From TMED27 sp964351195 (lineage in GTDB: Bacteria > Pseudomonadota > Alphaproteobacteria > Micavibrionales > Micavibrionaceae): a DNA stretch of 27,572 bases. A program made the position numbers and the translations under genes. The stretch is from assembly GCA_964351195.1 (NCBI GenBank), contig CAYGNI010000012.1, positions 1 through 27,572 on the forward strand, read 5' to 3'. Shown piece after piece: positions 17,801 through 24,395 of this stretch (position 1 is the stretch's first letter; each line of letters opens with the position of its first letter). Under the pieces are notes generated by a model. The model saw only the letters and a program-made list of their open reading frames with translations, made no database searches and had not been told where the DNA came from.

Positions 17801-18659
17801 GGAAGCCGCACTTCTTCTCAGAAGCGCACAGGAAACCCTGGACTCACTCCAAAAAGCTGGCGACAGCTTCTCGGATCGTGCTCATGAGATGTCCGAACAG
17901 CTCAAATCCTCCCTCCAGATGTCTGAGAAATATGGCCGTGAAATGCGCTCCCAGGCCCATCAAATCGCTCAAGCCTCTCAGCAATCCGCTGAAACCCTTA
18001 GCAAGTCTGTGTCGCAGCTTAAATCCCGCATGCAGGAAATGGGCGAAGCCGCCAATGATGTCAGCATCAAAATGGAAAACACCCGCGATCAAATCAGCGG
18101 AGAATCTGAACGCTTCCTGGGTATTTCCACCGCCGCACTCGAAGGAGTCAAAGAAGCCGCCCATATGTTCGGTAAACAATCCGAATCCTTGTTCAAGGCT
18201 TCAAAAGATGCCCAAAGTCAGGCCGAAAAGCTCCAGAAAATACAGCAAAGAAAGCAGCGCGAGATCTTTATGACCGACACCAAATTCATCGTCGAAAGCC
18301 TGCACTCTATGTCTGTGGACCTCTCACGCATGGCCGAAGGCGAAGTCTCCGAAAAAACCTGGAAAGCTTTCCAGAAGGGTGACATCAATGCCTTTACGAC
18401 ACGCCTGAACCAACTCGGCACCAATTTGCCGATCGAGAGATTGCAAAAGAAATATGCAACTGATTCCGAGTTTCGCAATTACATCCAACGCTTCACGCGC
18501 CAGTTTGAGGAAATCTACGAACAGGCCCTTGAAAACGATCACGGCACAATCCTGAGCACGACAATCGGATCAAGCGATCTGGCGAAACTCTACGGATATC
18601 TGTGCAAAATCGCGGAAAAAGAGTCAAAACTAAAGGCCAAACCATTAAAAGCGGCATAA
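14850..18659 (+). CDS. large membrane-anchored coiled-coil protein (polarity/scaffold-like)
   Basis: The protein has 1269 residues. Residues 1-115 are polar, Lys/Glu/Pro-rich and probably cytoplasmic. Two membrane segments lie at about 119-139 and 148-168. Residues 175-1135 are an almost continuous helical coiled coil rich in E, D, K, S, T and A, with repeating apolipoprotein-like units. The last 129 residues from about 1141 (FIVESLHSMSVDLSRMAEG) form a compact C-terminal domain that I associate with large coiled-coil proteins of other alphaproteobacteria. A strong ribosome binding site, AAGGAG, lies 8 bases before the ATG. The layout of N-terminal hairpin anchor plus long coil recalls the Caulobacter polarity factor TipN, but this is architecture only and not a claim of orthology. 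No HAMP, MCP signalling or ATPase motif is visible, so it is not a chemoreceptor or SMC protein. Confidence 0.85.
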   Translation: MTEPLALKAAVKKSIENNNKEQKPDSKSELASDLRALRAQDLRQKASNAKPKSSTLGSLKIKAEPEAPKKEPKKPEQKKTNESFTSFETEQDNEPVLLLSPTNRLTDTTPSGLSKFTYKAAIVLTAAWVTYCLYHAIASGLPAAPAELGAFIGGVLVPPALLWMIINHMHRRGDINHYASQLRQELQSLIFPSEETASIINKDIERMCRQAAEVSAASKAVLKSLQRARQGLRVEMRDFSGVSKKTEFHIDRLAENLSERSAKLLALTEEIEQRTSNIDAKTQAGAEAWDQATIHILDRAGEMESALGRGTDKIINAADQVGEKTKSIESMLESNFEKLTDSVDYVSERLRDVTAGFENHTIDLTQTADRVSEETERLADSIRAQIEGLENVTDRTVESMTRSTENIRLHRKALDEGAEGLAIQSEKIADTIESSLGKLSETVALVSDKTGDLESRIGDKSDELDLLVECMEKRATAIEHASDRTADQLNHALSLALSGSEKIDTSVREAAQTLAQTSKAANDQAENIIETTRQRIAELSDAGKGNMVHMESMITLLETSRDKIQDLCDAANDHVAHLKNAVNEYDERIEGATQSLIDRMDKVRANLATPLKDIQSTVNDADSSFEQIESILERRTVDLNDASEKATRSAENIREILRGQAQEISSLSGQIAGNARTINEQMTHQTDVLSTQVKDSIASIEELTNSLKLANNSVSFNAKEAGENLDALTQTVKTHCTDLSQVTGDTYRQLEDLEGSLENKITLIRAGAEDAGDAISNMHHSLKKTVEDIDPLTEKTITKTQFVQDKFKELKTDYETSTISNLEKLKAIGIIFDERLESLKTGADEAAELLKSSSDHLQERTSDIEAAAGAASDRMHDVTASLKDQSSDIQLITDKALLKIEKIQEVINDQFHELSSSVGHAVAQIEEVGNAFGSQSNTIRQQADKTAERFTDLGVKAREETGMLHEAAQKTAIDTENMVAMVQQEAALLLRSAQETLDSLQKAGDSFSDRAHEMSEQLKSSLQMSEKYGREMRSQAHQIAQASQQSAETLSKSVSQLKSRMQEMGEAANDVSIKMENTRDQISGESERFLGISTAALEGVKEAAHMFGKQSESLFKASKDAQSQAEKLQKIQQRKQREIFMTDTKFIVESLHSMSVDLSRMAEGEVSEKTWKAFQKGDINAFTTRLNQLGTNLPIERLQKKYATDSEFRNYIQRFTRQFEEIYEQALENDHGTILSTTIGSSDLAKLYGYLCKIAEKESKLKAKPLKAA

Positions 18660-18681
18660 GAAATATAGCCAAAAAAGGGAA

Positions 18682-18710
18682 TTGATTACTGCGCCTAAAA
18701 TCACGATAAT
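18682..18710 (+). promoter_or_regulatory. promoter for the HAD-IIA hydrolase gene
   Basis: The plus strand reads -35 TTGATT (18682-18687), a 17-base spacer and -10 GATAAT (18705-18710). The predicted transcript begins near 18717, about 50 bases ahead of the ATG. Confidence 0.5.
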
Positions 18711-18766
18711 ACATGTGAATTTAACGTGGGCGGCGCAGCCCTTTTCTTGGTAATAGATCTTTTACA

Positions 18767-19705
18767 ATGAACCCATTACAAAAAACAAAATTTTGCCGCG
18801 GCATTTCAGACATCTCTGACAGCTATTCTGGCTTCATCATCGACCAATGGGGCGTGCTGCATAACGGCGAAAAACCGTATCCCGGCGTTGTGGAGTGCCT
18901 CAAGGAACTGAAGGGCCGCAAAAAATACATCATCATCCTATCAAATTCCGGCAAACGCGCGGACATCAACAAAGAGCGCCTCAAAGACATCGGCATAGGC
19001 CCCAGCCTGTATGACCAGATCGTCACATCCGGTGAAATGACCTGGCAAGGCCTGAACGCGCAAGATTCTGGATTCTTCAAAAATCTTGGTAAAAAAGTAT
19101 ACGTGATCTCCCGCGGTGGCGATCGTTCCATCGTCGATGGCCTAGACGTCGAAATCGTAGACGACGCATCCGACGCCGATTTCATGATCATCAGCGGCTC
19201 TGACGCGCCCGATAAATCCCTCGAAGATTACGAACCCGCTCTCAAAAAAGCGGTCAGAAAACAAATCACAGCGCTCTGCGCCAACCCCGATAGCCGTGGC
19301 GTTATGGGCAGTAATAACATCATGGGGCCAGGAACCATCGCCCGCCGCTATCAGGACTTCGGCGGCGTTGTTCATTATATCGGCAAACCGCACCAACCCA
19401 TTTTCCAGCATTGCATCAAGATTCTGCAGGAGCGAGAAATCTACCCCGGCCAAACCATCATGATCGGCGATTCCATGACTCACGATATCCTCGGCGGATC
19501 ACTGGTCAATATCGATACCTGTTTGGTACGCACAGGCCTGCACGAAGGAAATTTTAAAGGCGTCAAAACCATGGAAGACGTGGACAAAGCACTCAGAATG
19601 CTCTCTAAGCAATACAACAACGTCAGCCCCAAATACATGGTGGGCAAGCTTCAATGGGGTGACCCTCTGCCGGATCGCAAACATAAGAAACGCCGCGAAT
19701 CTTAA
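18767..19705 (+). CDS. HAD-superfamily class IIA hydrolase (TIGR01459-like)
   Basis: This is a cytoplasmic phosphatase-fold enzyme of 312 residues. Motif I is IIDQWGVLHNG: the nucleophile Asp26 is present, while the second Asp of the common DxD is replaced by Trp28. This DxWGV form is what I recall for the alphaproteobacterial IIA subfamily (TIGR01459). A class IIA cap follows. GKPHQPIFQHC supplies the motif III lysine, and MIGDSMTHDILGG is motif IV with its acidic residues. The substrate is unknown; NagD-like enzymes act on small phosphate esters. It ends 3 bases from the stop of the convergent patatin gene, leaving no room for a terminator between them. Confidence 0.9.
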   Translation: MNPLQKTKFCRGISDISDSYSGFIIDQWGVLHNGEKPYPGVVECLKELKGRKKYIIILSNSGKRADINKERLKDIGIGPSLYDQIVTSGEMTWQGLNAQDSGFFKNLGKKVYVISRGGDRSIVDGLDVEIVDDASDADFMIISGSDAPDKSLEDYEPALKKAVRKQITALCANPDSRGVMGSNNIMGPGTIARRYQDFGGVVHYIGKPHQPIFQHCIKILQEREIYPGQTIMIGDSMTHDILGGSLVNIDTCLVRTGLHEGNFKGVKTMEDVDKALRMLSKQYNNVSPKYMVGKLQWGDPLPDRKHKKRRES

Positions 19706-19708
19706 ATT

Positions 19709-20710
19709 TTAATGGCTGTCGTTATGCTGAAAAGATAAAAACACCTTCATCGCCTGCTGAATTTCTGGAATAGCCTTTTCCGTCGCTTCTTCACCGATTT
19801 TAATCAGCTCACTCGCTCGTTCAAATTCCAGCAATCCAATATGCCCAATCTGCGGCTTAATATGAATGTCCGGCGGGTCCCCCGCAAGACGCGAACGCGT
19901 CATACGGTCTTGCATAATCCCAAGCGCGGACACCATAACCCCGAACAGGCTGGGATTATTCTCCTTGCGGCTGAACAACCGCCGCGATATCCCGGAGCTG
20001 AATTTTTTCTGCTCTTCCTTCGAAACATCATTATCATCAAACAAATCAAATCCCGCCACAGTCTGATATTCCTGACCGGGCTTGGCCGCTTTACCAATAA
20101 TATCCGCGTTCAAATCCACCCCAATCGTCATTCGCGCCCCCATGGCCTGCGCTGGCGATACAGGCACAGGATTCACCAGCGCCCCATCCACCAGCATTCG
20201 GCCATTACGCCGCACAGGCGGAAATACGCCGGGCAGAGCGAAGGATGCCGTAATCGCATCTATCAAATCACCTTTACGCATCCAGACTTCGTGCCCCGTC
20301 AGCAGGTCCGCCGCAATGGCTATAAACGGGTGAGGGAGGTCTTCAATCTCCATGTCTCTAAAATGATCATCCAATAAGTCTTTCAACTTATTACCGCCGA
20401 TCAAACCCGCGCTGCGCACGCGCAAATCCAAATAGGACAAAATTTTGTATCGATTAAGCGAGCGCGCCCAGTCCTCAAACGCATTAAGCTTCCCAGCCAG
20501 ATAACAGGCCCCAACCACCGCGCCTATGGATGTTCCGGTAACAATACTAGGCTGAATCCCGTATCTCAAAAGGGTATTAATCACGCCGATATGCGCAAAT
20601 CCTCGCGCCATACCGCCGCCAAGCGCAAGGCCAACCCCGGGAACAAAACTCTCTTCCCCTGGCTGCAAAATTGCTTTATCACCCTCATTATCGTCTGTTA
20701 TTTCATTCAT
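19709..20710 (-). CDS. patatin-like phospholipase (RssA type)
   Basis: This is a serine lipid acyl hydrolase of about 333 residues. It shows the oxyanion loop GGGMARG (about 31-37), the nucleophile elbow GTSIG with Ser61, and the catalytic Asp of the DGA motif at Asp175 (LVDGALVNPVPV). It has no signal peptide and is cytoplasmic or peripheral to the membrane. The frame is open back to 20749, but the promoter's -10 (20738-20743) lies inside that extension, so I chose ATG 20710 (MNEITDD). It diverges from the ABC exporter gene through overlapping promoters and converges on the HAD gene. Confidence 0.93.
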   Translation of the reverse strand: MNEITDDNEGDKAILQPGEESFVPGVGLALGGGMARGFAHIGVINTLLRYGIQPSIVTGTSIGAVVGACYLAGKLNAFEDWARSLNRYKILSYLDLRVRSAGLIGGNKLKDLLDDHFRDMEIEDLPHPFIAIAADLLTGHEVWMRKGDLIDAITASFALPGVFPPVRRNGRMLVDGALVNPVPVSPAQAMGARMTIGVDLNADIIGKAAKPGQEYQTVAGFDLFDDNDVSKEEQKKFSSGISRRLFSRKENNPSLFGVMVSALGIMQDRMTRSRLAGDPPDIHIKPQIGHIGLLEFERASELIKIGEEATEKAIPEIQQAMKVFLSFQHNDSH

Positions 20711-20716
20711 AACGCT

Positions 20717-20745
20717 TTGATCTTCCCTGACATATTCATTATAAC
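20717..20745. promoter_or_regulatory. overlapping divergent promoters, phospholipase / ABC exporter
   Basis: On the plus strand, -35 TTGATC (20717-20722), a 17-base spacer and -10 TATAAC (20740-20745) point to the ABC exporter. On the minus strand, an extended -10 (TGTTATAAT, core at 20738-20743) points to the patatin-like gene. The two -10 elements share four bases, so the two promoters could not both be occupied at once. Confidence 0.55.
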
Positions 20746-20754
20746 ACAAGAACG

Positions 20755-22592
20755 ATGGATAATAATATCAAGACACACGCTGCACTGCGCAATAACCAAA
20801 GCACCATTAACCTCCTGAAAAGGTTATTGAAAAATTATGTGGCACCCCATGGAAAGCAACTGATCGTAGCAGGGGTTGCAATGCTTTTGACAGCATTAAC
20901 AACCGCCGGTATCGCCCAGATGATGCAACCCATTTTGGACCAGGTGATTAACGGCAAAAATACGGATCTAATAATCCCCGTAGCAACAGCCTTTCTTTTC
21001 GCATTCACTTTGCGCGGGGCCGCCAGCTACGGCGCAACCGTCATCATGAACAAAGTCAGTCAAAACATTATAGGTGATATCCAAAAAGACTTGTTCCGCC
21101 GTCTATTAGGCCTGGATTTAGCATATTTTCATATGAACCCAAGCGGACAGCTCATGTCCACGATTGTCAACGACGCCAATATTCTTCGTACAACGGTCGC
21201 CGACGCCTTCATGAGCAGCGGAAAAAGCCTGCTGACACTCATATTTCTTGTCATGGTGATGTTTTATCAAGATGTAATTTTGGCCTTCGCAGCCGTAGTC
21301 ATCTTCCCATTTGCAGCTTTATTCGTGGCCTATTTGGGAAAACGTATTCGTAAAATTTCACGTGGCCTTCAAGAAAACGTAGCATCTTTATCTGACCATC
21401 TCTCTAAAGTCTTTCAGGGCATCCGCCTCGTTAAAGCCTATGGCATGGAAGAATACGAATGTGAAAGAGCCGATCAAGCGATTTCGACTGTTCGTAAAAT
21501 GAACATTAAGGCCGTCCGCGTTGGCGCGCTCTCAACGCCGGTTAATGAAATCATGGTTGGTCTCGTCCTTTTTGGCATTATCATTTATGGCGGGTTTCAG
21601 GCAGCAGAAGGCAATATGACGCCAGGGCAGCTTGGCGCATTCCTAACAGCCTTCATCATGGCTTACGAGCCAATGAAAAAACTGGCGAAGCTCAATAATT
21701 CAGTGCAGACAGGGCTTGGCGCAGCCGAACGCATTTTTGGTCTTATCGACCAACAATCCGAAATCACAGAACCGCAAAAATCTAAAACTCTGCAATCCAA
21801 AGCGCCAGAAATCATTTTCAAAAATGTTGATTTCCAATATAAAGAAACCGATGTAAAAGCTTTAAATAAAATAACTTTTTCAGCTTTGAATGGACAAGTT
21901 ACTGCCCTCGTAGGATCCTCAGGGAGTGGTAAGTCAACCATCATTAATTTGATCCCGCGTTTCTACGACGTTACAGACGGCGTCATTACAATCGATGGCA
22001 TTGATATTCGTGACCTTAATCTCGAAAGTTTGCGATTTCATATTGCTCTTGTTTCACAAGACATCACTATTTTTGACAACACCATCGCCGCCAACATCGC
22101 CTACGGCGATAAAAACGCCAACCAATCTGAAATCGAAAAGGCCGCAGTCGCTGCCGCAGCGCATGATTTCATCAAAGAAATGCCCGAAGGCTATCAAACC
22201 CGCGTTGGTGAAGACGGCGTAAAACTCTCTGGTGGACAGAAGCAACGCATCGCGATAGCGCGAGCAATGNNNNNNNNNNCCAACTCTCTCCGCGCCAAAA
22301 GCAGCGCATTTCAATCGCCAGAGCCATCCTCAGAAATGCGCCGATACTCCTGCTCGACGAAGCTACCTCGGCCCTCGATAACGAATCCGAAAAAGCCGTG
22401 CAGGAAGCGTTTAACAAATTACAAAAAGGCCGCACAACTATTGTTATAGCTCACCGTCTCTCCACAGTACAAAACGCCGACCAAATCCTCGTCCTCGAAA
22501 AAGGCGAAATCATTGAACGTGGAACGCATGACGAACTCATCCAGCAAAGTAAAGCTTACGCCAAAATGCACAAAGCTGGCTTTGAAGAGTAG
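20755..22592 (+). CDS. MsbA-like ABC exporter, interrupted by an assembly gap
   Basis: This is a half-transporter with fused membrane and ATPase domains, of the lipid/multidrug exporter type. Residues 35-325 hold six membrane segments. The nucleotide-binding domain from about 350 shows Walker A GSSGSGKST (387-395), the Q-loop (SQD, Gln435) and signature LSGGQ (491-495). After the 10 Ns, in another frame, come a second partial copy of the signature region (LSPRQKQRISIARAI), Walker B with D-loop (ILLLDEATSALD) and the H-loop (IVIAHRLSTV). Removing 59 bases, the distance between the two matching flanks, restores one frame of 592 residues, the normal size for MsbA. I therefore treat the break as an assembly fault and not a pseudogene. 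The start ATG 20755 follows the predicted transcript start by only about 3 bases. The substrate is uncertain. Confidence 0.88.
22270..22279. other. assembly gap (10 Ns) inside the ABC exporter gene
   Basis: Ten Ns interrupt the ATPase domain just after the signature motif. The bases before (22223-22269) and after (from 22282) encode the same protein segment with about 70 percent or less base identity. The contig ends therefore overlap in meaning but were not merged. Confidence 0.97.
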
Positions 22593-22612
22593 GGAATACC
22601 TACGCTTTAGCA

Positions 22613-22641
22613 TTGCATAGTTTCGATTTTTTGAGCACAAT
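22613..22641 (+). promoter_or_regulatory. weak promoter candidate before the CBS protein
   Basis: The plus strand has -35 TTGCAT (22613-22618), a 17-base spacer and -10 CACAAT (22636-22641). The -10 is weak. The next gene has a good ribosome binding site (AAGGAAG, 22654-22660). Confidence 0.3.
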
Positions 22642-22669
22642 GAAGCGCTGAAAAAGGAAGTCACTAAAA

Positions 22670-23140
22670 ATGCCCTGCCACGCTGCAATCGTAGACAAAG
22701 CCCTCGTCCTAAAAACCGACATGACGGTTGAAAAGGCGCTTAAAGATATGGCCAAAGCCAAAAGTGAAGCCGCCGCCGTTGTTGACAAAAAAGGCATCGT
22801 CGCGGGATTCTTTTCCCATCAGCTTTTGATGAAAAACCTTTTGCCCGTTTCTGTTGCAATGGCTGATGGTATTCAATTGGATGTTAAAATTCCTGCAGCG
22901 CCTGGAATTGCCAAACGCTTGAAAAAAGTCCTTCCTTTAACAGTGGAGGAAATCATGGAACGTAAAGAATTCCCCATCGTATATCCCTCTACACCGCTTT
23001 GGGAGGGCGTGAACCTGCTCGTTCAGCACGGACAATCTCTAACGGTGATTGACCCCGATACAAAAAAATACATCGGTTTGATCACCCAAACATCCGCATT
23101 AAATGAACTCGAAAGACTTAAAGACAGTGAGGCAAATTAA
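22670..23140 (+). CDS. CBS-domain protein
   Basis: This is a 156-residue soluble protein that looks like a degenerate CBS pair. The first half (TVEKALKDMAKAKSEAAAVVDKKGIVAGFFSHQLLMKNLL) and the second half (EEIMERKEFPIVYPSTPLWEGVNLLVQHGQSLTVIDPD then YIGLITQTSAL) each have the CBS strand-helix pattern. CBS modules usually bind adenosyl ligands and regulate a partner, but the partner is unknown here. ATG 22670 has AAGGAAG 9 bases ahead. It is followed after 2 bases by the DUF192 gene, so the two are almost certainly co-translated. Confidence 0.8.
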   Translation: MPCHAAIVDKALVLKTDMTVEKALKDMAKAKSEAAAVVDKKGIVAGFFSHQLLMKNLLPVSVAMADGIQLDVKIPAAPGIAKRLKKVLPLTVEEIMERKEFPIVYPSTPLWEGVNLLVQHGQSLTVIDPDTKKYIGLITQTSALNELERLKDSEAN

Positions 23141-23142
23141 AA

Positions 23143-23664
23143 ATGAAAACACTACTCTGCACCGCATTACTGATCCTGACATTGGCTCTTCCATCCACAT
23201 TCGCCAGAGCCGATAACGATTACGCGCCTATCAAAGTGCCGCCCCCTAAAGCGGAATTACCGGTCACCTTCAAAAAAGACACACTAGCAATCGAAAAAAA
23301 AGACGGCGCGCCCTTAACCTTTTTTGTTGAATTGGCACAATCTCCCACACAGCAGGCGCGTGGCCTAATGCAGAGAGAATTCATGGCTGATGATGCTGGA
23401 ATGCTTTTTGTTTTTGAAAAAGAAGGAAAACGCTCTTTTTGGATGAAAGACACTCTTATACCCCTTGATCTGCTGTTCATCGCTGAAGACGGAGAAATCA
23501 CACATATCCACCACCATGCCAAACCTTTAGACGAAACCCGCATAACATCTGAGCGCCCAGCACTGGCCGTATTGGAAATCAATGGCGGCATGGCAGATAA
23601 ACTTGGTATAAAGCCCGGCGACAAAGTCATTTATGAAACATTTCAAAATGATATGAATAAATAA
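23143..23664 (+). CDS. secreted DUF192 family protein
   Basis: The 173-residue protein has a Sec signal peptide (MKTLLCTALLILTLALPSTFARA, cleaved before DNDYAP) and one DUF192 domain. Family marks are ARGLMQREFMADDAGMLFVFE, FWMKDTLIPLDLLFI and LEINGGMADKLGIKPGD. The function of DUF192 is not established; members are small beta-rich periplasmic or extracellular proteins. It starts 2 bases after the CBS protein stop. The next gene is a tRNA with its own promoter. Confidence 0.93.
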   Translation: MKTLLCTALLILTLALPSTFARADNDYAPIKVPPPKAELPVTFKKDTLAIEKKDGAPLTFFVELAQSPTQQARGLMQREFMADDAGMLFVFEKEGKRSFWMKDTLIPLDLLFIAEDGEITHIHHHAKPLDETRITSERPALAVLEINGGMADKLGIKPGDKVIYETFQNDMNK

Positions 23665-23669
23665 ATATA

Positions 23670-23698
23670 TTGCTCCGTAAAATGCAATCGTGTATCAA
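23670..23698 (+). promoter_or_regulatory. promoter for tRNA-Pro
   Basis: The plus strand reads -35 TTGCTC (23670-23675), a 17-base spacer and -10 TATCAA (23693-23698). The predicted start near 23705 lies 8 bases before the mature tRNA. A CGTGT/ACACG inverted repeat overlaps the -10. Confidence 0.5.
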
Positions 23699-23712
23699 AC
23701 ACGCTGAAGGTC

Positions 23713-23789
23713 CGGAACGTAGCGCAGCCTGGTAGCGCAACTGCTTTGGGAGCAGTGGGTCGGGGGTTCGAATCCCTCCGTTCCGACCA
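23713..23789 (+). tRNA. tRNA-Pro(TGG)
   Basis: A 77-base cloverleaf. The acceptor arms CGGAACG and CGTTCCG pair perfectly. The anticodon stem ACTGC/GCAGT encloses loop TTTGGGA with anticodon TGG, which reads CCA. The T arm GGGGGTTCGAATCCCTC is standard, the discriminator is A and CCA is encoded. The sigma factor gene starts 38 bases after its end. Confidence 0.97.
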
Positions 23790-23826
23790 GCCTTCATTGT
23801 TGGCTTTAAAGTTGGTGAGTGAGCGC

Positions 23827-24393
23827 ATGAAAGCCTCCAATAACAATAAATCTTCAAAAGGTGAGATCTGGAAAGATTGGGCAGTAGCAGCTCAAGAAGG
23901 CAATACGCTGGCTTACAACCATTTGTTAAAAGACATAGCGCCCTTCATTCGCAATTATCTCATCGGCAGACTTGCGAACCCTGACTGGGTCGATGACATC
24001 ACACAAGAAGTCTTGATTTCCGTTCACAAATCCCTAAAAACATATAGTAGCGATCGCCCATTTAGACCATGGCTCATGGCCATCATCAACTTTAGAAAAA
24101 CCGATTTTCTACGAAAACACTACAATTCCCGTACAGATAAACAAACCTCACTGGACGATCTGGAATTCCAAAGTACACATGTAACCAATCCCGCCCATGC
24201 AGGCGAATATAAAGACATAGAGAACGCATTGGGGACATTGCCGGAAAAACAACGCAAAGTCTTCGAGCTCATGAAAATACAAGGATACAGCGCTCAGGAG
24301 GTTGCAAATGAAATGCGTATGAGCGTGAGTGCGGTCAAAGTGTCCGCCCACCGCACGATGAACAAACTCAAAACAATATTAGATGAAGAATAA
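23827..24393 (+). CDS. ECF RNA polymerase sigma factor (SigF/NrsF-system type)
   Basis: This is a group IV sigma factor of 188 residues. Region 2 is visible as DPDWVDDITQEVLISVHKSL with PFRPWLMAIINFRKTDFLRKH. Region 4 is LPEKQRKVFELMKIQGYSAQEVANEMRMSVSAVKVSAHRTMNKL. The open frame runs back into tRNA-Pro, but ATG 23827 preceded by GAGTGAG is the realistic start. Only 2 bases separate its stop from the NrsF-like gene, the standard sigma/anti-sigma arrangement. Because it follows the tRNA with no visible terminator, it may share the tRNA transcript. Confidence 0.95.
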   Translation: MKASNNNKSSKGEIWKDWAVAAQEGNTLAYNHLLKDIAPFIRNYLIGRLANPDWVDDITQEVLISVHKSLKTYSSDRPFRPWLMAIINFRKTDFLRKHYNSRTDKQTSLDDLEFQSTHVTNPAHAGEYKDIENALGTLPEKQRKVFELMKIQGYSAQEVANEMRMSVSAVKVSAHRTMNKLKTILDEE

Positions 24394-24395
24394 CA

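Noticed and set aside
17572..18273. 233-codon open frame on the plus strand inside the coiled-coil gene
   Set aside because: It is a shifted-frame shadow of the 1269-residue gene; its protein is Lys/Pro/Ser-rich with no domain, start signal or family likeness.
18726..18745. GGGC/GCCC hairpin with TTTTC after it, as a terminator for the coiled-coil gene
   Set aside because: The stem is only 4 bp with a 6-base loop and lies after the HAD promoter, so it is more likely chance.
22270..22592. Pseudogene call for the ABC exporter
   Set aside because: The frame break coincides with the N run, and a 59-base overlap removal restores the full gene.
23688..23704. CGTGT/ACACG inverted repeat as terminator of the DUF192 gene
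   Set aside because: No T run follows, and the repeat overlaps the tRNA promoter -10.
23746..23826. N-terminal extension of the sigma factor beginning inside tRNA-Pro
   Set aside because: It would translate the tRNA 3' half; ATG 23827 with a ribosome binding site is the sensible start.
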